From Pyropia yezoensis (Eukaryota; Rhodophyta; Bangiophyceae; Bangiales; Bangiaceae): a stretch of 64,000 nt of DNA. The translations under genes were made by a program, and so were the position numbers. Positions 32,603 through 43,000 of the stretch are shown here, piece by piece. Numbering within the stretch: the first letter of the stretch is position 1; every line of letters starts with the position of its first letter. Under the pieces are notes generated by a model, which ran no database searches, was not told the DNA's origin, and worked only from the letters and a program-made list of their open reading frames with translations. Location: the NCBI GenBank assembly GCA_009829735.1, contig CM020618.1, forward strand, positions 18,771,346 to 18,835,345, given 5' to 3'.

Positions 32603-34060
32603 TCAGCCACTGCGTGCAGGATAACCTGCCCGGCGGCCAAACAGCAGCCATCTGTTAGTTTGTGTATGTACAACGCGTCTGCACACAGTCGGGCATCTGC
32701 AATCACAATCATGCAGCACCAGTGCGCGCCGTGCGAACTCCAGAGCAAGAAAAAAGTAGGAGTGTGTGCGAACGCGCCAGAACGCTCCCGCATCATCTCT
32801 GTCGTAGGGGCAAACGACGGCACCTGCAGCTCCAGAACGCGTGACGAAAAAGGCTTGGACACAGAAGAACGCCGTTGAGGCGTCATCTTGGTTGGCAGCG
32901 GCTCCACGCGCAACAGGCACAGCAGTAAGGCTCAGCTGCGGCAGAATCAAGACCGCCACGGCATCTCCCACCGACAGTCCCTCTGTTGGAGGCCGCGTTG
33001 CACGGCGGTGCCACCGTACATCGGCTGGCGACCCACAGTAGGGTGTGGCAATCATCCGAGCAGCGAGAGGGATTTCCTCACTTGACAGGGTCTGCGGCGC
33101 GCACCGCCACTCCGCGGTGTCCACGCTGAACAGGGGATGGCACCGGGAAAGGCACGCGCGCACGCCAGGATGCTCCAGCCAGTCATCCGGTAGAGCGAAG
33201 ACGGATGGGCAAGCTTTCATCCTTGACGCAACTTCCGCGAACAGATAACGAGACAGCGCCCTTGCCGCATCCTCATGCCCGTTGCTAGACACCACTGCCC
33301 GCTTCAGCTGCTGATGGGCGTTCTCGAACAGAAGCTCTTGCGCGTGCCGGACGTGGAGCAGGGCAGGGATGACGTGGTCCATCAACTCTCGAAGGCGGTG
33401 GAGGTTTGGAGCATCCAACATGGCGCCAAAGCCGGCCATGTCGGCTCGCAAACAAGCGCTGCGGACTAGAGAAAAAAACTCCTCAGCCCTTTGCTGCAAC
33501 GCTACGGCAGTCAAACGGGTGCGGCATTGAACGCCGCCGTCGAGGTCGATCCTCGGGCAAAAGTACACTGACGTCACCAGGTCCTTGTAGACGCAGACCA
33601 CATTCATCGCCCTCATCAGCGGGGTCATCTCAGCTCCTTCTCTGTGGGTCGCGCTCCTCAAGGTTCTTTCCAGATCTGCTCCGAACACGGTCAGGGTTGC
33701 CGCCCACTCGGAGATGCCAATGCTAACGATCGACCGCCGCTTGGCGTTGTACACCGACGTCGTGGGAAAATGGCTGTGCGCCAGAGCCTCTCGAATGGAT
33801 ATCGCGACACGATTCCGCCGGGACTCCGACAGTAGCTTGAATGTTGCGCCTACGAGCCGCTTCGTGAGACCATGGTAAAGAAGATGGTCAGGTGCAACCA
33901 TCGCCGACCGATGACCGTCTAACATCCCTGGTGGCAGCATCCGAGCCCAGAGGTTGAGCACGCTGCGGTGCGAGTCAGCGCGCAGCCCAAGATGGCGAAG
34001 TCCACGTTCCAGTCTGGCAGTCTCTTCCGCGTCGTTCATACTGTCGCTTGATGACGTCAT
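32603..34060 (-). pseudogene. CMC/Tnp2-type transposase, C-terminal half
   Basis: 485 codons from the ATG at 34060, open to the stop. It matches the C-terminal half of transposases of the Tnp2/EnSpm (CMC) group. APDHLLYHGLTKRLV corresponds to the family's D.LH..xG..K block, then an SEWAATL segment, a NLHRLRELMDHV helix, and LLFENAHQQLKRAV, where the family has the catalytic Glu in FE..n..LK. The two catalytic Asp regions are absent here but are present in the ORF at 51207-53015. It is either a split half of one transposase or a truncated copy. The product beyond about residue 330 is not recognised. Confidence 0.6.
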
Positions 34061-34079
34061 TCCTCCGGGGGCAGTGGCG

Positions 34080-34810
34080 GCAGCAGTACGGGGTAGCGGC
34101 AGCGCCCACCGGCGGTCGCGGCCGCGCCTTAGCGGTTGGGTGGTAGGGCAAGGCGGCCAGCAAAGTGACAGGCAGAAGCAGCGACAGCACGAGCACGGCC
34201 TCGAGGTGGCAGCGGTGCCGGCCTGGCGCCGGACAGACCCAGCGACGGCAGCACCACGGGGTCGCGGCCGTGCACACTGATGGCCGCGGCCGCGCCTTGG
34301 CAGTGGTAAGGTTGACGGTGGGGTGGCCTGACTGGCGCCTGGCAGAAGCTGTGACGGCAGTTGTACGAGGTCGTCGCGGGGCCCACCGGGGGCCGTGACT
34401 CAGTGGTCCTCCGTGGTCAGGTGGCCGGCCTCGCAAGCAAAGGTGCAGTGGCGGCAGAATCACGGCGGCGGCGCTGCCCAAACCGGTAGCCGCGACCGCC
34501 CCTTGCGGGCGGTATGTGGGTGCGGCAGGGCAGCCGGCGTAGCTCCGTGCAGAAGCAGCGACGGAACGACCACGACGAGCTCGAGGCGGCAGTGCGGCCG
34601 GCCTGGCGTCTGGCAAACGCAGGGGCGGCAGAGCACGGGGTCGTGACCGCGCGCACCGGTGGCCGCTGCCGCGGCTTTGCGATGGAAGGCGTGTGTGACG
34701 CCAGACAGAGTACGTGGCCGGTGGCAGTGGCGGCGGCAGCACTGGGTCGGGGCGGCAGACACCGGCGATGCACACCGGCCGAGCCAGTCGTGCCTCAGCG
34801 GTCGGGTGCC
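34080..34810. repeat. degenerate minisatellite, unit about 190 bp
   Basis: Related segments recur, such as CAGAAGCAGCGACAGCACGA (34171) and CAGAAGCAGCGACGGAACGA (34551), each followed by a CGAGGTGGCAG/CGAGGCGGCAG and GCCGGCCTGGCG block, with weaker copies half-way between. Frames through it translate into imperfect repeats of about 63 residues on both strands, so it is not treated as coding. Confidence 0.55.
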
Positions 34811-36131
34811 TGATGGGCACCTGCGAGAAATGGCACAAGGAGCGTGTGAAAGGGCGTCCTTGGGACCGTGCGGCAGAGTCGGATTGTAAGCAGTCATGCA
34901 GTGGACCTCCGGTGTTCACCCAGCTGGACTGCCGGTTATCGTTGAAAACACTCGAAGAAATTGTGTTTAAGTGCCGGAGACAACTCTTGAAGGAAGTGCG
35001 TGTAGAATTATAATCACGAGTTGGACACATTCGGGCACTTGTTCCCAGACGGCCGCCCTGTCATCACAAGCCATGACGCGGCACGCGTTCATGTGGAGAT
35101 GGTGCTGCTCAGAGCAGGGGACATTGCGAGGACAGGGACGATGGGGTATTGCGACGCCGCCGCCCCGGCGCACGGCCACCCTGTGAGCACCCTGCAGTGC
35201 TTCTGCCGCCGTTTCCGCCGCCCATCATGTCTACCGGCGCAACACACGGCGGTGTTGGCAACCACGGACGCGGCGGCGGCGGTGGTGACGGAGTTGGAGG
35301 CGGCGGCGGCACGGCGGCCGTGTCGGCCACGACTGTTGCGACACTGCCCTCCGTCCTTCCCCCCCTCCCCCATCTTTTTCAACCCATCTCTCGACCGCCC
35401 GGGTGGGGGTAGAGTAGCGGAGACGAGGGTTGGAAATCTTTGAGTGGGGGTTGGCTTCTGGGGGTGGGGGGGGCGGGCGCTGCGGCGCCCACCGTCGCGA
35501 CTACGAACGCTCTGGCTGCGCCCACCGCCGCCGCAGTCGGCGTCACCGACGAGCAAATGTTCGCGAGGTGGAAAGGCGGGGCACGCTGAAAAGGGCCATC
35601 CCCCCACGTGGTGGCATCACCACTCCACTTCCCTCTGCCGTCGGCGTGGCCCGCCGCGGCACCCAGGTGTCTGTAATCCCGCATCGCACCGCGCGCGGCG
35701 CGGGGGGTGGGCTGATTGGTCGCTGCGGGTGTGAGACACGCGGTCGCCAGCCGCACCAGCGCCTCTGCCGGGGGAGGCCACTACCGGGCGCGCCCTGGGG
35801 CGCGCGGAGGGCGGCGGCGCTGGGCGCGGGCGCCCGTCTGGTGCTGGCAGCAGCCATGCTGGCGGTTGCAGCCACGGCAGCGCCGGGAGTGCGCGCTCTC
35901 CCCGCTCCCCTGCCTCTGCGCTGGTGCCGCTCTCGCCGGCGGGCTCTGCTGGCGGCGCCCGCAACGGCTGGCGGTCCTGCAGTGGCGCCCGGCACGTCGC
36001 CGCGGTACCGCTGACCATTGCTGATGCGCACGTGGCAGAGTTCAGCTGCGTGGCGTAGGCGGCGCAAGGGAGCGCCGGCGGCGACCTGATCGCCACTGCA
36101 GCTGTACGCCGACCGCAACCGCCTGTCGGTC
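34811..36131. other. no supported gene
   Basis: Mixed GC-rich DNA. A plus frame at about 35021-35443 and another at 35430-36014 contain stretches that could be old coding sequence; the latter has an Ala-rich hydrophobic run near 35835-35900. Neither has recognisable domains and both overlap equally long frames on the other strand. Confidence 0.35.
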
Positions 36132-36395
36132 TTGGCGGTGTTGCGGCTTGAGAATGCGGCCACGCCGACGGACATTGCCCGGGTGGAGCGCAACGTCGCC
36201 GACTCGGTTACACCCACGACAGTGGCACAGGCCGCTGACGGCAGCCTGCTCGTGGTTGACTCACATCTTGAGGCGGCCGACCCGGCCGATTCCGACTGCT
36301 CTGTGTACCGGACGACCGCGGCTGCCGGGGGGAAGGCAATGGCGGCTGTGCAGACCGCAGCCGCGTTGGCAGTCGCCGGCACGAGAGAGGGATAG
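36132..36395 (+). pseudogene. possible C-terminal remnant of a secreted beta-propeller-like protein
   Basis: The frame reads back to about 36099 without an ATG. The segments LYADRNRLSVLAVL, TPTDIARVERN and ADGSLLVVDSHL recall the blade repeats of SMP-30/gluconolactonase-like proteins. Upstream, an Ala-rich signal-like run sits in another frame (about 35835). This looks like the decayed end of such a gene rather than a working one. Similarity is judged by eye only. Confidence 0.25.
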
Positions 36396-36470
36396 CTGAC
36401 GTTGTCTTTCCAGGAGCGCGCGCTCGCCTGGGAAAGGCGGGTGTGGGCCGGGTGCAGTACGGTCTAGTTG

Positions 36471-37548
36471 TCAAGCAACAGGGCAGGCAGCATCGTACGG
36501 CCCCATTAATAGCGCTTGCAGCAGCTGGCTTGCAACCATGTACAAGCACGCCTTCCGCACGACGGAGTGCACGCCTGAAAGAGCATCCGTAGAGCCCTCG
36601 TGAGCAGGTGCAGCAGCCTCATCGGCAGGCATCCCACCTGTGGCCGTGGCCTGAAGCTCGCACACGACCGAGAAGAAGTCGGACAACCTGCCGGAGCCGA
36701 GCGCAGGAGCTGTCGCTGTCGGGTGCTCCATCTCGATGCTCGCGTCTTTCATCCGCAAATAGAATCCCAGTAGCTTGTAGAACATAGCACGCGCGTCGGA
36801 CCGTCCATTGTTGAGGATGTTGCGCAACACAGCCTCCAGAGCATCGTCGACGCGGTCCAGGTGCCTTGTCAAGAGCGCAACTTTCTGGCGAAAGACATCG
36901 GGCCTCTTGTCCTCTTCAATCGAGGCCATGTTGCTGTACACTTTCGCCATGATGCACTGCAGCAGCTTCATAAACTCCCGGTTGGCGTACGTGTCGGGCT
37001 TCTTGCTGTGTGCAGGAAAGCTGATGGTGATTCCATCGCCCTGAGATGCCGGGTCCTTCCCGTTCGCAATCACTCGGAGGTTGAGCATTGCCCCGTGCAC
37101 CTGCCGTACGCCTTCAATGTCGAGCGCGTTGCACACAACGTTCTGCAGGGCCGTCCGCCCCATCTCCTCCACGGTTCGGGTCCTTGAAGTTGTCTTGACC
37201 ACGTGCTTGACACCGGCGACGACGTTCTTGGAGATGGCTTCCCCGAGATTCCTCTGCGACGGCTGCCGAGCCTCAAATGCGGCGAGCTCTTCGCGCATAA
37301 CGGAGCGTAGCAGGGCCTCTAGCGGACCACCAGGGCTCAAGAGCTCGTCCCACTTGGAGCACATGGCGTTGCGGATGTCGCTTTTTGCGCTGAGGAGAAA
37401 AGGGCGACCCTGCTCAAAGAGCGCCGCAGCAACGCCCATGGTATCCGTTCGGGAGAGACGGCCGGTGTCCAGACCTGCCATCTCCGGAGCAGTGCTGACG
37501 CGCACACCACTTGGGCGCGTTCCGTCTGAGGTGGAGCCTTCATCTGAG
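36471..37548 (-). CDS. ORF X, 3' part (interrupted by element C)
   Basis: This is the C-terminal 358 or so codons of an open gene whose first 69 codons lie at 46927-47134, on the other side of element C. The last five bases (37544-37548, CTGAG) are the duplicated target, and the two parts share one reading frame, for about 426 residues in all. The protein is mixed alpha-helical with no signal peptide or membrane segment; motifs such as LEALLRSVMREELAAFE and RHLDRVDDALEAVLRNIL look like amphipathic helices. The family is not recognised. The absence of other damage fits a very recent interruption. Confidence 0.6.
37544..37548. repeat. target site duplication of element C, left
   Basis: CTGAG, repeated at 46927-46931; 5 bp is normal for Ty3/gypsy integrases. 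Confidence 0.92.
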
Positions 37549-38016
37549 TGTGGCAGTATTGACCCCCAGGTAGGGGGCAACACGTGCCATGCAAGGGGCG
37601 GCAGGCCACTAGCCTGATCCGTTCCTCCCCCTGCATTTGGGTCCATATTCCCTAAGTTCGGGATAGTTAGCTTAGTAGTAAATCCAACTTGGATTTGAGG
37701 GTTTTCTGCATTTATCGTCTTGAATTTTCGTGTGGCCCGGTGGGCAGGTGCTGGGGTGGGAGATTCTGAGTGGCGAGATTCTGAGTGGACCCTGGGGGGA
37801 TAAGGGGAGGGACAGCGGGGCTTGGCCCTGCGTCCCCGTCCCGACCAAGAAACTGTTGGACCACACACCATCTTCTTGTTTGTCCGTGGGGGGATTGCCC
37901 CACAACAGGGATAGAGTGTGTGCGACTTGCACTTCTTCCGGTTCCCCCGACACGGGAGGCAGCCCTCGCACACCGCCCCAACTTGGGTACTGTGTGTGCG
38001 AGTGGTTTTTGCCACA
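37549..38016 (+). repeat. 5' LTR of element C
   Basis: 468 bp, TGTGGCAG...TTGCCACA; it reads as identical to the 3' LTR. Confidence 0.95.
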
Positions 38017-38018
38017 TT

Positions 38019-38035
38019 TGGTGGAGCAGCAGGGG
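38019..38035 (+). other. putative primer binding site of element C
   Basis: TGGTGGAGCAGCAGGGG lies two bases after the 5' LTR; the same 17 bases occur in element B. The priming tRNA is not identified. Confidence 0.6.
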
Positions 38036-38135
38036 ACAGAGGTAAACTTTACCTCCGGGTGCACCCGGGTGTAGGGGGCCCTCTGTCTCAGAGGAACGGT
38101 GGACTTGGACCGTGTCATACGGATCGTTAGCCAAC

Positions 38136-40082
38136 ATGGCTAGCTCGGACCCCCCGTCGTCCGGGGAGTACACGGGTGACGCACGTACTTCAGTGCCTTT
38201 GAATACTGGTGAGACACAGGTGGGTTTACCTGGGGTCGCAGAGGGACTAGAGGTCCCTCAAGCCAGCAGGACTGGAAGTGCGGGCGGGCAACAGGCCACC
38301 CCGACTCAGTCGGGAGTTCACTCGGGTGACACTTCTGACGTGGGTGGGCCGAAGTCTGGCCACCGCGTGGTATACTCAACGGGAACGTCCCAAGGAGTGA
38401 GGACTGTCCCCGCGAGTTCCACTCGGGTTGGAGCCAACTTTGGCATGGAGCCATCGCCAACTAGGCTTTCGGAGGACGGCGGACCTCCGTTGGTCGGCGA
38501 TGGGCTCGCGCCCATGCCCCCGGTTGAGACCCCTGAGGAACGTGGTTACCCCTCAGGTGGACTCCCGGAGGCGGACCGAGACTCAACTGGAGTCGTCAAT
38601 CCACTCCTCGCGGAAACTGTCCGTCGGGAGGCGACCAATGTGTTGCGGCAGACTTTGCCGGACCTGGTGGTCACGATGACGAATACTATTCTGAATCAGA
38701 TTGTAGCGAGTTTGCCAGATGGCCTGAATGTCCAGACCGGATTGGGGCTTTCGAGCCCACAGGCGCAGGGGGAATCCCTCCCCACGCCTATCTCGGGTCG
38801 CCCCGAACTGGGGGCGACACCTGTGACTCCCAACGAGGGAGCCACACCATACGCGGTGGGGCGTACGCCCTTCATGGGGGAGTTCCCCCCGACAACACCG
38901 GCGGCTACACCAAGCGCGCCGCGCCGGACTACAGGCCCTGTGGGTGAACTTACCCCAGTGCCACAGCGGCTGTTCCCTCAACGTGAGGTGCCGCCCAAGA
39001 TTCAGGTAGCCAACCCGGTCTACCAGCGGATCTTTGACTGTGAGACCTACGCCCTCCACAACAAGTCGGTGGCGTATGGTCCTGACCAGGCCCGAGCCAT
39101 GGGCCGTGCCAAGAAGAATGCACTTCATTCTTTTGGGCACAGAGCGGAGTGGGATGGAACTCCCCCCCTCCGTGTCTTTGAGTTCCTACGTCGTTTCACA
39201 AAAGCCTGTGACGACAATGCCATAAGTGAAGGCATGGCTTTTTACATGCTACAGGAGTTTACGAAGGGAGACCTGCGGACAGAACTTATGTCCGTCATGC
39301 CCAGCTCCTCAAGTGGAGGCGCTGGGGAGGTGACGTCCTATTTGGAGCTCGTCAACTGGTTGTTGAGGGCCATGGTTGATGAAGCGGCGTTGGCTTCTCA
39401 AGTCGAGGAGTTTACGCAAGCCCATCAGGAAGAGGCGGAGGACGAGTTGTCCTTTGCGGAGCGGGTCCGTAAGCTCAACAATCTTTGTGGGTTTCTTCAT
39501 CCACAAGCTGTGGTGAAGAGTCGGTTTGTGGAAGGACTCCACTGGTCAGTCCGGATGGAGACCCGGGAGCATAACACTGCCCGGGCGACCCTGGCCGAGT
39601 TGGCTAGGTTCGCCTACCGCCGAGGCGAGGCCTACCGCAAGTTGCGGGAGGAACAACGCCAGGAGCGTCAGGCCGAGTTGGCCAAGGAACGGGAAGAGGC
39701 GCGCCAGGCCAGAGAGTTGCGAGAGGCACGCCGAATCCGCAAGGAGAGGGTGGTAGCTGCCGTGGGAACTTCCCAAGGTACCTCGTCGTCTTCCCCAGTT
39801 GGGAAGACCCCTCTGGGAACTGATCATCGGTGTTGGAACTGCAACTCCGATGGTCACTGGGCATATGATTGCCCCAAGTTGAGTAAACGCATCCAACAGC
39901 TTGTTAGGAATGCGAGTAAGAAGTCGGCTACGAACGAAGTGCGTTCACGCCGCGAGGGTGGGTCTCGACCAGTGGTGGCGGTCGCCACACCCTCGACGGA
40001 GGGGGCGGACACGTCGTCCTCGGACTCGTCGTCGTCCCCTTCGCCCTCAGATTCGGACGCCAAGTCGGCGGGAAACGAATGA
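38136..40082 (+). CDS. gag: gag polyprotein of element C, 648 aa
   Basis: The start is the ATG at 38136 (MASSDPPSSG). A Pro/Thr/Gly-rich N-terminal region is followed by a capsid-like region (about 39000-39590), a highly charged helical stretch rich in Glu, Arg and Gln (about 39640-39750), a CX2CX4HX4C zinc knuckle (CWNCNSDGHWAYDC, near 39834) and an acidic Ser/Asp tail. Its stop codon overlaps the first ATG of pol (ATGA, 40079-40082), with pol in the -1 frame. Confidence 0.9.
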   Translation: MASSDPPSSGEYTGDARTSVPLNTGETQVGLPGVAEGLEVPQASRTGSAGGQQATPTQSGVHSGDTSDVGGPKSGHRVVYSTGTSQGVRTVPASSTRVGANFGMEPSPTRLSEDGGPPLVGDGLAPMPPVETPEERGYPSGGLPEADRDSTGVVNPLLAETVRREATNVLRQTLPDLVVTMTNTILNQIVASLPDGLNVQTGLGLSSPQAQGESLPTPISGRPELGATPVTPNEGATPYAVGRTPFMGEFPPTTPAATPSAPRRTTGPVGELTPVPQRLFPQREVPPKIQVANPVYQRIFDCETYALHNKSVAYGPDQARAMGRAKKNALHSFGHRAEWDGTPPLRVFEFLRRFTKACDDNAISEGMAFYMLQEFTKGDLRTELMSVMPSSSSGGAGEVTSYLELVNWLLRAMVDEAALASQVEEFTQAHQEEAEDELSFAERVRKLNNLCGFLHPQAVVKSRFVEGLHWSVRMETREHNTARATLAELARFAYRRGEAYRKLREEQRQERQAELAKEREEARQARELREARRIRKERVVAAVGTSQGTSSSSPVGKTPLGTDHRCWNCNSDGHWAYDCPKLSKRIQQLVRNASKKSATNEVRSRREGGSRPVVAVATPSTEGADTSSSDSSSSPSPSDSDAKSAGNE

Positions 40083-43000
40083 CCGTTGGAGCTGGTCGTC
40101 CGAAGCTCACAACGGCAGCCTCGGCCAAGTGGGCCAAGAGGACGAACCAACCGTGTCGGATACTGAGGCGACCTAAGGGAGTCCGCCCACCTCGGGTGGG
40201 ACTTCCCAAGAACGTAAACCCACGTCGGGTCATCGCGGTGCTGACGGGTGAGAACTTCCAGGTGGCTGGACGGGTGCAACTTGCCCCCGGCCGCGCCTGT
40301 TGTGCCCGTATCGTACATGATACCGGGTCAGGAGCCTCCTTGATACGCAAGTCGCTATTACCAAAGGGGATGAGGCTCCAACGCTGGAAGTCTAAAGCTG
40401 ACCATCTGATCGATATCAATGGTGGGGTACTTCCCATCGTTGGTGCCGTGACCCTACCAACTCGGTTGGGGACCCATGAGGTCGACGTGACCTATGGTGT
40501 AGTTGAGAATATATCGGTACCCCTGCTTCTGGGTACCCCTTATGTCGTAACACAAGTGCCTTTGATTTGTGGCCCTGAGTACTGGGTCAAGTTGATGAAT
40601 GGGGAGACTATCCCCATCCTTGGTAAGGGAAAGTCTGTGGCTCCTGTGACAGTTTCACAGTCGAAGCCTGTTTGTTCTGTGAGGGAAGGGTTTACTGCTA
40701 CTCTGCGTTTAGCCCGTAAAGTCATGTTGCCCCCCAACTCGGTGGCGCACGTGGATGTTGTAACTGATTATGCGGGGAACGGGTTGGTGCACCCTAACCC
40801 CCGTCTTGCTCGCAAGCACCAAGTGCATGTTGCCCTTGGCACGATGGACTCCAAAGCCGGAGTCCCGTGGAGGATCCAGGTGATGAACCTGAGCTCGTCG
40901 CCCAAGTTCTTCAAGTCGGGGGCCAAGTTCGGCTATATCGACCAACACGAGGGACCGGTAGTAGCGGTCACCCTCAGCGCGGGCGCAAGTAGCGACCCGA
41001 AGTCCGGAAAGGAGAAGCATCAAGCCAAGTCGGCCGCCTCTCCTCGGCCCCAGGTAAACATGGAGGGTGTTCCACCCAGGTTGAGGGTTCAAGTTGAACG
41101 CCTCTTGGACCAATATCACAAGTTGTGGGATGGTCAACTGGGACTCATGAGAGCTACCCAACACCGGATCGAGTTGAAACCCGGTGCGCCCCCTATACGC
41201 CAACAACCGTATAGGGGGGGACCCCGTTCAAGGGCCCTCGTTAAGGAGCAAGTTGCTCGCATGGAGGCCCTCGATGTGATCGAGGCCAGCAACGCCGAGT
41301 GGGCGAGTCCGGTGGTGATCGTCCCCAAAGTTGATGGGACCCCCCGGTTCTGTATCGACTACCGTAAGCTCAACGAGAGCACGGTGAAGGATAGTTATCC
41401 CCTACCTCGGATGGATGACTGTCTGGACTCTCTGGGGGAGGCAAACGTGTTCTCTACCCTGGACTGTAACGCGGGGTACTGGCAAATTCCCATTGCCCCG
41501 GAGGACAGGCATAAAACTACCTTTACCTGTCACTGTGGTACCTACCAGTGCAAGCGCCTACCGTTTGGCCTGTGTAACGCGCCGGCAACTTTCCAGCGCG
41601 CTATGGACATGATTCTGGCCGGAGTACGGTGGCAGATCTGTCTCGTGTACCTAGACGATATCATTGTGTTCTCCCGAAGTCCGGAGGAACACATTGGCCA
41701 TCTTGGCCAGGTGTTCAAGCTACTTGCTGACGCCGGAGTGTCACTGAAGGCGAGTAAGTGCCACCTCTTCACTCAAGAGGTGGAGTACTTGGGACATGTT
41801 GTCCGTCCGGGGCGTCTCAGTGTCAACGAGAAAAACTTGAGGGCCATCCGCAAGGCTCAGTACCCCCGGACCCAGACCCAGATGAGGAGCTTCCTCGGGA
41901 TGTGTAACGTGTACCGACGTTTCACTAAGGGCTTCGCCAAAGTGGCGAAGCCGTTGAATGAGTTAGTGAGCTCAACGCTACCGAAGAACCTGCCTCCCCC
42001 AAGTCGGGTGGAGCAGGAATCCTTTGAGACTCTTCGGGACCTTCTGCTGAAGCCCCCTATCCTGGCTATTCCCAGGTTGGGAGGCCACTACATCCTGGAT
42101 GTGGACGCTAGCTACGACCAACTTGGTTGTGTGTTGCTTCAGCAACAGCCGGACAAGGAGTACTTGCCGGTGGGATACTTCAGCAAGGGGCTAAACTCGG
42201 CCGAGAAGAACTACGGAGTCACCGAGTTGGAAGGACTCGCAGTGGTATGGGCGGTGACGTCACTTCGTCACTACCTAGAGGGTGAGAAGTTCCTCATCCG
42301 CTGTGACCACCGCGCGTTGCAGTTCATCTTCAAGACGGACTGTACGAACACTCGTCTCAACCGGTGGAGGGTGCGACTTGCACCCTTCAACTTTGATATT
42401 GAGTACCGACCTGGCAGGCAACATGCCCTTGCCGACGGCCTCTCTCGGGTACCTACCGAGGGACTGGACACCACCCCAGTCGATGAGGACATCCCCATCG
42501 TGGGGGTAGTCACGCGCTCGGGTCAGGCGTTGAATCCCGAGGCGCCAGGGAACAAGAAGTACTTGCCCCTGTCCCTGGACGAAGTAGTGAAGGCCCAGGC
42601 CGAGGATCCCTTCTGCAAGTCGCAGAGGGATACCCTGGATACAGTGGCGGAGACGCGGTTCTTCCTGGGAGACGATGGCCTCCTCATGAGGAGGGGGGTA
42701 TTCCAGGGGACCGAACAACTTGTCGTCCCCGCATCCCTCAAGGACAGTATCCTTGAGAGGGAGCATAACGCTCCCACGGGTGGACACCTGGGGTCTAGTA
42801 AACTGTACCAGACCCTGAGGACCAGGTACTACTGGCCGTCCATGGTGGTGGACATCTACAGTTGGGTGGCTGCCTGCACAAGTTGTGCACAGAACCGTCT
42901 GATGGAACGGCGGCCTACTACGGCTATGCTATTGTTCCCGGCCAAGGAGCCCTTCGCCGCGTTGGCGATGGACATCCTTGGGCCACTGCCAGTGACCGAG

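Noticed and set aside
32603-34060. KDZ-type transposase
   Set aside because: The KDZ hallmark zinc region and its RNase H motifs were not found; the FEN..LK and D.LH..G..K blocks fit the Tnp2/EnSpm group better.
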